A stretch of DNA of 64,000 nucleotides, taken from an uncultured Oscillospiraceae bacterium. GTDB lineage: Bacteria > Bacillota > Clostridia > Oscillospirales > Oscillospiraceae. The notes beneath the pieces were generated by a model. The model did not search any database and was not told the origin of the DNA. It saw nothing but the letters and a program-made list of their open reading frames with translations. Below, piece by piece: positions 38,940 to 48,129 of this stretch. The stretch is from contig CANRBG010000005.1 in the NCBI GenBank assembly GCA_947628805.1, positions 1 through 64,000 of the forward strand, read 5' to 3'. The first letter of the stretch is position 1. Every line of letters starts with the position of its first letter. A program made the position numbers and the translations under genes.

Positions 38940-39029
38940 ACCAGAGCTTGGGACCCGCGGACTTGGTTTGGGGCGCAGCCCCTTACTCAGACGATGGGAT
39001 TAGTAAAACCGAAAGGAAGGGCAAAGACC

Positions 39030-39296
39030 ATGATCACCAAGGAACAGAAAACCAACATCATCGAAGCCAACAAGACCCATGAGGGCGACACCGGCTCCCC
39101 GGAGGTCCAGATCGCCATCCTCACCGAGCGCATCAACCAGCTCACTGAGCACCTGAAGGTCCACAAAAAGGACAATCACAGCCGCATGGGCCTGTTCAAG
39201 ATGATCGGCAAGCGCCGCCGCCTGCTGGACTATGTGGCCAAGAACGACATCGAGCGTTACCGCGCCATCATCGCCAAGCTGGGCATCCGTAAGTGA
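39030..39296 (+). CDS. rpsO: 30S ribosomal protein S15
   Basis: [53 protein letters not shown]. Confidence 0.98.
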   Translation: MITKEQKTNIIEANKTHEGDTGSPEVQIAILTERINQLTEHLKVHKKDNHSRMGLFKMIGKRRRLLDYVAKNDIERYRAIIAKLGIRK

Positions 39297-39331
39297 CCAT
39301 TCGCTTACACTGAGGGGTATGAAGGTTTTTC

Positions 39332-39368
39332 AGGAGGGACAAGTGCATACTGTCCCTCCTGTCTTTTT
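39332..39368 (+). terminator. Terminator between rpsO and pnp
   Basis: AGGAGGGACA-AGTGCATAC-TGTCCCTCCT-GTCTTTTT. Confidence 0.75.
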
Positions 39369-39433
39369 GCGAAAGTTATCCGCTGCGGCGGATTTCCCGG
39401 ATAGATTTGGTATGGAATGAAAGGAACGAACTA

Positions 39434-41578
39434 ATGATCATCAAACACAAGCAATTTGACAACCTGCACCGCTGGGAGATGGACTTCTGCGGCCGGCCTC
39501 TGAAGATGGAGGTGGGCCGGATGGCGGAGCTGTGCAACGCCTCCGTGCTGGTGCAGTACGGCGAGACCACGGTGCTGTGCACCGTCACCGCCTCCGCCCG
39601 TCCCAAGGACGGCATCGACTACTTCCCTCTTGCCGTGGACTTCAACGAGAAGCTCTACGCCGTGGGCCGTATCCCCGGCTCCTTCCTGCGCCGGGAGGGC
39701 CGGCCCTCTCTGCCCGCCGTGCTGGCAAGCCGCCTCATCGACCGGCCCATGCGGCCCCTGTTCCCCTCCGACCTGCGCAACGACGTGGTCATCGCCTGCG
39801 AGGTCATGAATGTGGATAAGGACTGCTCCCCGGAGATCACCGCCATGATCGGCGCGGCCGCCGCCGTGTCCATCTCCGACGTACCCTTCAACGGCCCCAT
39901 CGCCGGCATCGTGCTGGGCTGGGACGGGGAAAAGTACCTCTTCAACCCCACCCACGCCGAGAAAGAGGTCAACCAGATGACCGTCACCGTGGCCGCCACC
40001 CACAAGAAGATCGTCATGATCGAGGCCGAGGCGAAAGAGATCCCCGACGACGTGATGTACGAGGGCATCGTCCAGGCCCATGCCAAGCTCCAGGGCGTGC
40101 TGGACCTGATCGACCGGATGGTGGCCGAGGTGGGCAAGCCCAAATTCGAGTACGAGCACGCCGCCTTTGACGACGCGCTGTTCGATACCCTGGTAGCCAA
40201 CGAGTTCGAGGGCATGGAATACTGCATGGACACCGACGACAAGAACGTCCGGGAGGCCCGGGTCAACGAGTGGGTCACCGCCATGCAGGAAAAGTACGGC
40301 GAAGAGCATCCCGACATGATGAATTACATGGACGAGATCCTCTACAAGCTGCAGAAAAAGGTCGTCAAGAAGTGGCTGCTGGCCGGCAAGCGCGTGGACG
40401 GCAGGGCCATGAACGAGATCCGTCCTCTGGACAGCCAGATCGACGTGATCCCCGGGGTCCACGGCTCCGCCCTGTTCACCCGTGGCCAGACCCAGGTGCT
40501 TTCCATCACCACCCTGAACACCCTCTCCGCTTCCCAGAAGCTGGACACCATCTGGGAGGAGACCGAGAAGCGGTTCATGCACCACTACAACATGCCCAGC
40601 TACTCCACCGGCGAGGCCCGTGCCAGCCGGTCCGTCAGCCGCCGGGAGCAGGGCCACGGCGCCCTGGTGGAGAAGGCCCTGGAGGCCGTCATCCCGCCCA
40701 TCGAGGAGTTCCCCTACGCCATCCGCGTGGTCAGCGAGGTGCTCTCCTCCAACGGCTCCACCTCCCAGGGCTCCATCTGCGGCACCACCCTGAGCCTGAT
40801 GGCCGCCGGCGTGCCCATCAAGGCCCCCGTGGCCGGCATCAGCTGCGGCCTCATCCAGGACGGCGACGACTTCACCACCTTCATCGACATCCAGGGCGTG
40901 GAGGACTTCCACGGGGAGATGGACTTCAAGGTGGCCGGCACCAAGAAGGGCATCACCGCCATCCAGATGGATCTGAAGAACGACGGCCTGAAGCATGAGA
41001 TCGTGAAAAACGCCCTGGAGATCACCCATGAGGCCCGGCTTCAGATCCTGGACGAGATCATGCTGCCCGTCATCAGCGAGCCCCGCCATGAGCTGGCGGC
41101 CACCGCGCCCAAGATGATCAAGATGACCATCGACCCGGACAAGATCCGTGAGGTCATCGGCTCCGGCGGCAAGGTGATCCAGAAGATCACCGCCGACACC
41201 GGCTGCAAGATCGACATCGAGGACGACGGCACCATCTATATCGCCTCCGAGGACATCGAGGCCTGCCGCGCCGCCAAGAGCACCATCGACGACATCGTGT
41301 TCGTCCCCGAGGTGGGCAAGCTCTACTGGGGCAAGTGCGTGCGCATCATCCCCATCGGCGCGTTCATCGAGCTGGTGCCCGGCAAGGACGGCATGGTCCA
41401 CATCAAGGACCTGGAGTTCAAGCGCACCGAGAAGGTGGAGGACGTGCTGAACGTGGGCGACTGGACCTGGGTCAAGGTCAGCGAGATCGACGACCGGGGC
41501 CGGGTGAACCTGAGCCGCAAGGATGCCATCAAGGAGCGTCAGCAGGCGGGGCTCCCCATCGACCGGGGCGACGAGTAA
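39434..41578 (+). CDS. pnp: Polyribonucleotide nucleotidyltransferase
   Basis: RNase PH duplicates, KH (IREVIGSGGKVIQKIT), S1 domain. Confidence 0.98.
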   Translation: MIIKHKQFDNLHRWEMDFCGRPLKMEVGRMAELCNASVLVQYGETTVLCTVTASARPKDGIDYFPLAVDFNEKLYAVGRIPGSFLRREGRPSLPAVLASRLIDRPMRPLFPSDLRNDVVIACEVMNVDKDCSPEITAMIGAAAAVSISDVPFNGPIAGIVLGWDGEKYLFNPTHAEKEVNQMTVTVAATHKKIVMIEAEAKEIPDDVMYEGIVQAHAKLQGVLDLIDRMVAEVGKPKFEYEHAAFDDALFDTLVANEFEGMEYCMDTDDKNVREARVNEWVTAMQEKYGEEHPDMMNYMDEILYKLQKKVVKKWLLAGKRVDGRAMNEIRPLDSQIDVIPGVHGSALFTRGQTQVLSITTLNTLSASQKLDTIWEETEKRFMHHYNMPSYSTGEARASRSVSRREQGHGALVEKALEAVIPPIEEFPYAIRVVSEVLSSNGSTSQGSICGTTLSLMAAGVPIKAPVAGISCGLIQDGDDFTTFIDIQGVEDFHGEMDFKVAGTKKGITAIQMDLKNDGLKHEIVKNALEITHEARLQILDEIMLPVISEPRHELAATAPKMIKMTIDPDKIREVIGSGGKVIQKITADTGCKIDIEDDGTIYIASEDIEACRAAKSTIDDIVFVPEVGKLYWGKCVRIIPIGAFIELVPGKDGMVHIKDLEFKRTEKVEDVLNVGDWTWVKVSEIDDRGRVNLSRKDAIKERQQAGLPIDRGDE

Positions 41579-41593
41579 AAGCACAAACAGCAA

Positions 41594-41629
41594 ACGGGAC
41601 GGCCGCGAAAGCAGCCGTCCCGTCTTTTT
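41594..41629 (+). terminator. Terminator after pnp
   Basis: ACGGGACGGC...GCCGTCCCGTCTTTTT. Confidence 0.8.
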
Positions 41630-41635
41630 ATGCTG

Positions 41636-43198
41636 TTACCCCAGGCTTGCGATCAGGGACTCGGCGCAGCGAAGGCCGTCCACCGCCGCGCTCATGATCC
41701 CGCCGGCCCAGCCGGCACCCTCTCCACAGGGGTAGAGCCCTGCCACCCCGGGGGACTCAAGACTGTCCGTGCGCGGCATCCGCACCGGACTGGACGACCG
41801 GGTCTCCGGCCCCGTCAGCACCCCGTCCGCCGCCGCGAAGCCCCGCAGCTTCCGGTCGAATCGGGGCAGAGCCCCCGCCAGGGTGTCCGTAATGACCGGG
41901 GGCAGGACGCCGCGCAGGTCACAGACCGTCACCCCGGGCTCATAGGAGGGAGCCACCCGGCCAAAGGCGGGCCTGCCCCCGTGGAGGAAGCTCCCAACGG
42001 TCTGGGCCGGAGCCCGGTAGCCGCCTCCGGCTGCCTCAAAGGCCCGGCGCTCCAGCTCCCGCTGCCATTCCATCCCGCCCAGGACCCCGTCATAGGGGAA
42101 ATCCTCCGGAGCCAGAGCCGTCAGCAGGGCGGCATTGGAGTTTACATAATTTCTTTTGCTGGGGCTGGCGCCGTTTGTGCAGACCATCCCCGGCTCGCTG
42201 GCGGCGGGGACTACCTGGCCCCCGGGGCACATGCAGAAGGTATAGCACCGCCGGCCGTCGGGAAGCTGGCAGGTCAGGGCGTAATCCGCCGGCCCCAGCG
42301 CTGGATGGCCCGTGAAAGGGCCGTACTGGGCCCGGTCAATGTCTGCCTGCAGATGCTCGATGCGCACCCCCATGGCGAAGGGCTTGGGGGCCATGGGAAT
42401 AAGTTTACATAATATTTCAAACGTGTCCCGGGCGCTGTGGCCCACCGCCAGGATCAGCCGGGAGCAGGGGACGGTCTCCCGGGCGGTCACGGCCCCGGTG
42501 AGACGGCCGTTTTCCGTCTCCAGACCCAGCAGGGCCGTGGAAAAACGGACCTGGCCTCCCAGATCCACGATGCGCCGGCGGATGTTGGCGCAGACGCCGG
42601 GCAGCCGGTCCGTGCCGATGTGGGGCTTGGCGTCAAAGGTGATCTCCTCCGGCGCGCCGGCGGCGGCCAGCTGGTCCAGGACCCAGGGGATGCGCCGGTC
42701 CTTGACGCCGGTGGACAGCTTGCCGTCGGAGAAAGCCCCCGCGCCGCCCTCGCCGAACTGGATGTTGCTCTCCGGGTCCAGCGCGCCCTCCCGGCGCAGC
42801 CGCTCCACTGCCTCGGTCCGGGCGGCGGCGTCCTGGCCCCGTTCCAGCACGATGGGCCGCAGGCCCGCCAGAGCCAAGGCAAGTGCCGCGAACATCCCCG
42901 CCGGGCCGAAGCCCACCACCACTGGCCGGTCCGCCGGGATATGGGCCGGTATGGGGGGCGTGTAATCGTTGGCGGGGGCGGGGGCCGCGTCCCGGCATAG
43001 GGCCAGGGCGGAGGCCTCGTCCCGGACGGTCACGTCCAGGGTATAGACGAAGTGCACGTCCGACTTGCGCCGGGCGTCCACCGCCTTTTTGGCGATCCGC
43101 AGGCCGGTCACTTTCGTCTTCAGCGCCTGCCGGGCCCGGTCCCACAGGAGGTTCTCGTCCTCGTCCAGGCCCAGGGGCACGTTCCGCAGCCGGATCAT
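41636..43198 (-). CDS. NAD(P)/FAD-dependent oxidoreductase
   Basis: VVVGFGPAGMFAALALALAG, FGEGGAGAFSDGKLSTG, YPCGEGAGWAGGIMSAAVDG. Confidence 0.88.
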   Translation of the reverse strand: MIRLRNVPLGLDEDENLLWDRARQALKTKVTGLRIAKKAVDARRKSDVHFVYTLDVTVRDEASALALCRDAAPAPANDYTPPIPAHIPADRPVVVGFGPAGMFAALALALAGLRPIVLERGQDAAARTEAVERLRREGALDPESNIQFGEGGAGAFSDGKLSTGVKDRRIPWVLDQLAAAGAPEEITFDAKPHIGTDRLPGVCANIRRRIVDLGGQVRFSTALLGLETENGRLTGAVTARETVPCSRLILAVGHSARDTFEILCKLIPMAPKPFAMGVRIEHLQADIDRAQYGPFTGHPALGPADYALTCQLPDGRRCYTFCMCPGGQVVPAASEPGMVCTNGASPSKRNYVNSNAALLTALAPEDFPYDGVLGGMEWQRELERRAFEAAGGGYRAPAQTVGSFLHGGRPAFGRVAPSYEPGVTVCDLRGVLPPVITDTLAGALPRFDRKLRGFAAADGVLTGPETRSSSPVRMPRTDSLESPGVAGLYPCGEGAGWAGGIMSAAVDGLRCAESLIASLG

Positions 43199-44427
43199 GG
43201 CATGTCCTCCAAAAGACCCCCGGCGGCCAGGCCCGCCAGCCGGCCGCTGGACCAAGCCCACTGCAGATTATAGCCCCCGCAGTCCCCGTCGATGTCCAGC
43301 ACCTCCCCGCAGGCGTAAAGCCCCGGCACCAGCAGGCTCTCCATGGTCTCGGGGTCGAATCCGGCGGTATCCACGCCGCCGGCAGTCACCTGGGCATCCT
43401 CAAAGCCCAGGGTCCCCAGCAGGGGCAGCTCGAACCGGCAAAGGGCCTCCGCGATCTGCTCAAGCGCCCCGTCCGACAACGCCCACAGCCGGGCGTCCTG
43501 GGGGATCTGGGCCCGACGGAGGACCGTGCGGGCGATAGCATTATGTAAAGCACCGTTTAGGAGGTTTTCCGCTTTATAATCGGAGAAATTGTCCCGTTTG
43601 GCGGACATGTATTGGAGTATGTCGATTCTGTCCATCTCCGGCAGCAGCCGCAGGAACACGGTGCAGCCGCTTCCCGCGGCGGAAGCGGTGCGGCTCAGGT
43701 CGTACACGGCGGGGCCGGTCAGGCCGTAGTCGGTGAATTGGACCTCCCCGAAGGCCGCGTCCAGTATGGCCCCGTCCCGCTCCAGGGTCAGGGCGGCCTG
43801 GGTCCGCACGCCCTTCATGGACCGGGTCCAGGCGTTGTCGGTCTTCAGCTGGACCAGAGCCGGGCGCAGCGGGGTGCAGCCGTGGCCGAAGGAGGTAAGG
43901 AGCTCGTATCCGGACCGGCCGCCGCCCAGCCGGGCGCCCGCCGCACCACCGCAGGCCACGATCAGCCTGTCCGCCTCAAAGCTCTCTCCCAGCGGGCCGG
44001 TCAGCAGGAATTTGTCCCCCCGCTTTTCCGCCCGGGCCACGGGCAGGGCGCATTCGATCTGACCGCCCCTAGCCTCCAGGGCCAGGCGCAGCACGTCCAC
44101 CACGCTGCCGGCGCTGTCGGACAGGGGATAGACCCGGCCGTCCGGTTCTGTGCGTGTCACCAGGCCCAGGGCGGCGAACCAGAGCAGGGTGGTCTCCGGG
44201 CCGAAGCGGTACAGGGCGGGACCGGCGAAGGACGGATCGACGCCGTGGTAGTTTTCCAGGGAGACGTTCCGGTTGGTCAGATTGCACCGGCCGTTGCCGG
44301 TGGCCAGAAGCTTCCGGCCCACCCGGTTCTGCCGCTCGAAGACCGTGACGCGGTTTTCCAGGCTCTCCCGGACGGACAGCGCGGCGGCCAGGCCGGACGC
44401 GCCCCCGCCGATGATGGCGATATCCAA
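43195..44427 (-). CDS. NAD(P)/FAD-dependent oxidoreductase (HI0933/YhiN-like; probable TTG start)
   Basis: IAIIGGGASGLAAALS, VGRKLLATGNGRCNLTN, GGVDTAGFDPETMES, CGEVLDIDGDCGGYNLQWAWSSG; AAAGGGGGATCACCA before TTG. Confidence 0.9.
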   Translation of the reverse strand: MDIAIIGGGASGLAAALSVRESLENRVTVFERQNRVGRKLLATGNGRCNLTNRNVSLENYHGVDPSFAGPALYRFGPETTLLWFAALGLVTRTEPDGRVYPLSDSAGSVVDVLRLALEARGGQIECALPVARAEKRGDKFLLTGPLGESFEADRLIVACGGAAGARLGGGRSGYELLTSFGHGCTPLRPALVQLKTDNAWTRSMKGVRTQAALTLERDGAILDAAFGEVQFTDYGLTGPAVYDLSRTASAAGSGCTVFLRLLPEMDRIDILQYMSAKRDNFSDYKAENLLNGALHNAIARTVLRRAQIPQDARLWALSDGALEQIAEALCRFELPLLGTLGFEDAQVTAGGVDTAGFDPETMESLLVPGLYACGEVLDIDGDCGGYNLQWAWSSGRLAGLAAGGLLEDMP

Positions 44428-44446
44428 TGGTGATCCCCCTTTCATG

Positions 44447-44487
44447 TAAAAACGCGGACGAAGGGGGCGCCCTCGTCCGTGTTTGCG
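44447..44487 (-). terminator. Terminator after small ORF
   Basis: AAACACGGACGAGGGCG/CCCTTCGTCCGCGTTTTT on minus strand. Confidence 0.7.
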
Positions 44488-44493
44488 TTTATG

Positions 44494-44697
44494 TTACTGA
44501 CGGCTGTAATACTCGTCCAACTGCTGCTGCTCGTCATTGACCAGCCACCGGGTGGCCAGCAGGTAACGGTCGTTGTAATAGCCGACCCGGACCCGGTGGA
44601 AATACTGCTTTGGGTCGTTGAGGAAGTCGGCTATCTTTTCGCCCCGGACGATCCTTTTCGCATCCACCATGATGCGTTCTCTCGTTTTCAGTGCCAT
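44494..44697 (-). CDS. Small hypothetical protein (67 aa)
   Basis: Intact ORF with own terminator and GGAGGTGA SD-like sequence upstream. Confidence 0.6.
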   Translation of the reverse strand: MALKTRERIMVDAKRIVRGEKIADFLNDPKQYFHRVRVGYYNDRYLLATRWLVNDEQQQLDEYYSRQ

Positions 44698-44766
44698 AGG
44701 CCGTCACCTCCCGAACGGGTCCATGATATCACAGCCGCCCGGCCATTGTCAATGGAATGGGCTTCC

Positions 44767-46143
44767 TTACAGCTTCAGTATCGCCGTGGCGAAGCGGAAG
44801 TAGATCAGCAGGCTCAGCGCGTCCACGATGGTGGTGATGAACGGCGAGCTCATGACCGCCGGGTCGAAGCCCAGCTTCTCCGCCAGCATGGGCAGCGTGC
44901 AGCCCACAAGCTTTGCGCACAGGATGGTGCACACCATGGTCAGGCAGATCACCGCCGCCACGGGCACGGTGATGGCAGCGTTGTGGAAGAGCATCCCGTC
45001 TACCAGCAGCAGTTTCACGAAATTCACCGCCGCCAGGGCCGTGCCACAGACCACCGCTACCCGGATCTCCTTCCATACCACCCGGAAAAAGTCGGAGAAT
45101 TCGATGTCATTCAGACTGATGCCGCGTATGACCGTGACGCTGGCCTGGGAGCCGGAGTTGCCGCCGGTGTCCATCAGCATGGGGATATAGGCCGTCAGCA
45201 CCGTGGCTGCCGCCAGGGCGTTTTCAAAGCTGGCGATGATCTGGCCGGTAAAGGTGGCGGAGATCATCAAAAGCAGCAGCCAGGGGAACCGGGCCTTGAA
45301 GGTCTCCCAGACGGAGGTCTTCAGGTATGGCTTGTCGGTGGGCGTCACGCCGCCCATGATCTCAATGTCCTCGGTGGTCTCCGTCTCCAGAACGTCCAAA
45401 GCGTCGTCAACGGTGATGATGCCCACCAGGCGGTTTTCGTTGTCCACCACCGGCAGGACCGTCAGGTCGTACTTGGCGAACATGGCCGTGGCGTCCTCCT
45501 GGTCCAGCAGGGTGCCCACGGAGATCACGTTGTCCTCCATCACGTCGGAGACGACCTCGTCCTCCTCCGACAGGATCAGGGTCCGGATGGAGACCGTGCC
45601 CAGCAGGTGCCGGCCGTCGTCGATGACGTAGCAGATGTTGATGGTCTCCTTGTCCGTGCCGGTGCGGCGGATGCGCTTGATGGCGTCGGCCACGGTCATG
45701 GTGGGCAGCAGGTCCACGTACTCCGTGGTCATCAGCGACCCGGCGGAGTCGTCCGGGTACTTGAGGATGTTGTTGATGAGCCGCCGGGTCTCCGGATCCG
45801 CCTGCTTCAGGATGCGCCGGACCACGTTGGCGGGCATTTCTTCCACCAGGTCCACCGCGTCGTCCACGTAAAGCTCGTCCACGACCTCCTTCAGCTCACT
45901 GTCCGAAAAGCCTTGGATCAGCAGCTCCTGGCTGTCCGGGTCCATCTCCACGAAGGTCTCCGCCGCCTCGTCCTTGGGCAGCAGCCGAAATAAAAGCGGC
46001 AGCAGATGCTCGTCCAGTTCGTCGAACAGGGCGGCTGTGTCCGCCGGGTTCATGGTCACCAATACGTCCCGCAGAGCGGGATATTTTTTTTGTTCGGCCA
46101 GAGCGACGATGGTGTCCTCCAGCGACAGATTGCGTTCAGCCAT
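44767..46143 (-). CDS. mgtE: Magnesium transporter MgtE
   Basis: MgtE N domain, CBS pair (VSDVMEDNVISVGTLLDQEDATAMF), TM region with MDTGGNSGSQASVTVIRG. Confidence 0.95.
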   Translation of the reverse strand: MAERNLSLEDTIVALAEQKKYPALRDVLVTMNPADTAALFDELDEHLLPLLFRLLPKDEAAETFVEMDPDSQELLIQGFSDSELKEVVDELYVDDAVDLVEEMPANVVRRILKQADPETRRLINNILKYPDDSAGSLMTTEYVDLLPTMTVADAIKRIRRTGTDKETINICYVIDDGRHLLGTVSIRTLILSEEDEVVSDVMEDNVISVGTLLDQEDATAMFAKYDLTVLPVVDNENRLVGIITVDDALDVLETETTEDIEIMGGVTPTDKPYLKTSVWETFKARFPWLLLLMISATFTGQIIASFENALAAATVLTAYIPMLMDTGGNSGSQASVTVIRGISLNDIEFSDFFRVVWKEIRVAVVCGTALAAVNFVKLLLVDGMLFHNAAITVPVAAVICLTMVCTILCAKLVGCTLPMLAEKLGFDPAVMSSPFITTIVDALSLLIYFRFATAILKL

Positions 46144-46176
46144 AGTCGTCCTTCCTCCTTTTTAGGTGTTCGGAAG

Positions 46177-46242
46177 GCACAAAAAGGCCGTCAGGCGCTA
46201 GCGGGCGATGGACGCCCGCCGCATTCGGCCTCGTTTTGTGCC
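46177..46242 (-). promoter_or_regulatory. Long terminator-like hairpin in mgtE 5' leader
   Basis: GGCACAAAACGAGGCCGAATGCGGCGGGCG...CGCCCGCTAGCGCCTGACGGCCTTTTTGTGCC on minus strand. Confidence 0.65.
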
Positions 46243-46301
46243 GGTACTGTTACCAGCGTCCATCGTCTCACTTCCTTTCTGCAGCGGGTCTGTTTCCGCG
46301 A

Positions 46302-46477
46302 TACTTCGTCAGACGGCTTGGAAATACACAAAGTATTCCCCGCGCCGTCTTTCTCGTCTCGCGAAAACATCCCTCGCTGCGGTCTGTGGTACTTCGTCAG
46401 ACGGCTTGGAAATACACAAAGTATTCCCCGCGCCGTCTTTCTCGCCTCACAAAAAACATCCCGCGTTACGGTTTATC
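46302..46477. repeat. 88-bp tandem duplication (2 copies) each containing a hairpin
   Basis: TACTTCGTCAGACGGCTTGGAAATACACAAAGTATTCCCCGCGCCGTCTTTCTCG at 46302 and 46390. Confidence 0.9.
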
Positions 46478-46501
46478 AGATATCCCGGTCAAAGAACCAT
46501 G

Positions 46502-47146
46502 TCAGCCCAGCAGGATGGTGCGCAGATCCTCCACCGTATCGGCGATGAAGTCCGCGCCGGCGGCGGTCAGCTCCTCCCGGCCGCCGTAGCCGTAGCATAC
46601 CCCTATGCAGGGGATGGCGCACTCGTGGGCGCCCGCCACGTCGTACAGCCGGTCGCCCACCATCACGGCCTTCGCCATGTCCGCGCCGCAGGTCCTCTCC
46701 GCATAGCGGATCACATCCGTCTTGGTGTTGTCGCCGCTGGGCTGACTGCCGGAGATGATCTCGAAATAAGGCAGCAGCCCAAACTTTTCCGCGATCCGGG
46801 TGGAAAAGCCCGTGGGCTTGGTGGTGGCCATATAGAGCTTACATCCGGCGGCGCGCAGGTCCCGGAGCAACTCTGGGATGCCGGGGTAGACCTGGTTTTC
46901 AAAAAGGCCAACCGTGCTGAAATACTCCCGGTAGGTGGTCAGAAAACGGGTCGCCGTGTCGTGGTCCATGCCCCAGAATTCCTCATAGCTCTTGGGCATG
47001 GGAGGGCCGATGAACTTATAATAATCCTCATTCCGCCCCGGGTCAAGACCCCACTTTTTCCGGGCGTAGATGATGGAGTTGGTGATGCCCAGGGCGGGGT
47101 CCGTCAAAGTCCCGTCCAGGTCGAAAAAAATGTGTTCGTATTTCAT
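46502..47146 (-). CDS. HAD family hydrolase (phosphoglycolate phosphatase-like)
   Basis: IFFDLDGTLTDPALGI, ATTKPTGF, MVGDRLYDVAGA. Confidence 0.92.
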   Translation of the reverse strand: MKYEHIFFDLDGTLTDPALGITNSIIYARKKWGLDPGRNEDYYKFIGPPMPKSYEEFWGMDHDTATRFLTTYREYFSTVGLFENQVYPGIPELLRDLRAAGCKLYMATTKPTGFSTRIAEKFGLLPYFEIISGSQPSGDNTKTDVIRYAERTCGADMAKAVMVGDRLYDVAGAHECAIPCIGVCYGYGGREELTAAGADFIADTVEDLRTILLG

Positions 47147-48129
47147 TATCGCTCCTCACGGAAGTAGCTCAGCCCAAGGCTTTTCGGCGGCTGCGATTCC
47201 TTGGACCGGCGCAGACTCACCGCCACCAGCACGATGATGGTGACGATATACGGCAGCATCTTGAAAAGCTCGATGCTGGCCCGGCTCAGGCCGGAGATGT
47301 AGTTGTAGGCCCAGTAGAGCACACCGAACAGGTACGCCGACCAGATGGCCCGGGCTGGCCGCCAGGTGGCGAAGATCACCAGGGCCACCGCCAGCCACCC
47401 CAGCGCCTCGATGGTACCGTCGGTGGACCAGGTGCCCTTGATGTAATCCATGGCATAATATAGCCCGCCCAGACCGGATATGCCCGCGCCCACGCAGGTG
47501 GCCAGGTACTTGTAGCGGATCACGTTCACACCCGCCGCGTCGGCTGTGGCCGGGTCCTCGCCCACGGCCCGCAGATTGAGGCCAACCCGGGAGCGGTTCA
47601 AAAACCAGCTGGCCAGCACTGCCAGGATGATGGCCAGATAGGCCATGAAGCCAAAGGAGAACAGCAGCTGTCCCACCTGACCAAGTCCCGACAGGGTGTG
47701 GGAGTAGGCCCGGTAGGCCCGGCTGGTGACCGCCACGCTGATCTGGCCCACGCCGCCGGCCAGGGCGTTCAGGCTGCCGCCGAACAGGTTTGCCAGGCCC
47801 GCCCCGAAGATGGTCAGCGTCAGGCCCGTCACGTTCTGGTTGGCCCGCAGGGTGATGGTCAAAAAGGCGTAGATGAGCCCGCCCAGCATGGAGGCGGCCA
47901 CCGCCGCCAGAAAGCTGATCACAAGACCCACCCAGCCGATGGGCGCCGCCGCGTGCATCTCATAGAAGAACGCCGCCGCCAGGCCGGCGATGCCCCCCAG
48001 GTACATGATGCCGGGCACCCCCAGGTTCAGGTTGCCGGACTTCTCCGTGATGATCTCGCCCAGGGCGCCGTAGAGGATCACCGTGCCGAACACGATGGCG
48101 TTGGTGAGCAGGGAAATGAGCTGTGTCAT
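47146..48129 (-). CDS. ABC transporter permease (nucleoside/BMP type)
   Basis: GEIITEKSGNLNLGVPGIMYLGG; membrane protein in ABC operon. Confidence 0.9.
   Translation of the reverse strand: MTQLISLLTNAIVFGTVILYGALGEIITEKSGNLNLGVPGIMYLGGIAGLAAAFFYEMHAAAPIGWVGLVISFLAAVAASMLGGLIYAFLTITLRANQNVTGLTLTIFGAGLANLFGGSLNALAGGVGQISVAVTSRAYRAYSHTLSGLGQVGQLLFSFGFMAYLAIILAVLASWFLNRSRVGLNLRAVGEDPATADAAGVNVIRYKYLATCVGAGISGLGGLYYAMDYIKGTWSTDGTIEALGWLAVALVIFATWRPARAIWSAYLFGVLYWAYNYISGLSRASIELFKMLPYIVTIIVLVAVSLRRSKESQPPKSLGLSYFREER

Noticed and set aside
39431-41593. 720-aa minus ORF antisense to pnp
   Set aside because: Antisense shadow of pnp; D/H/G/V-rich translation.
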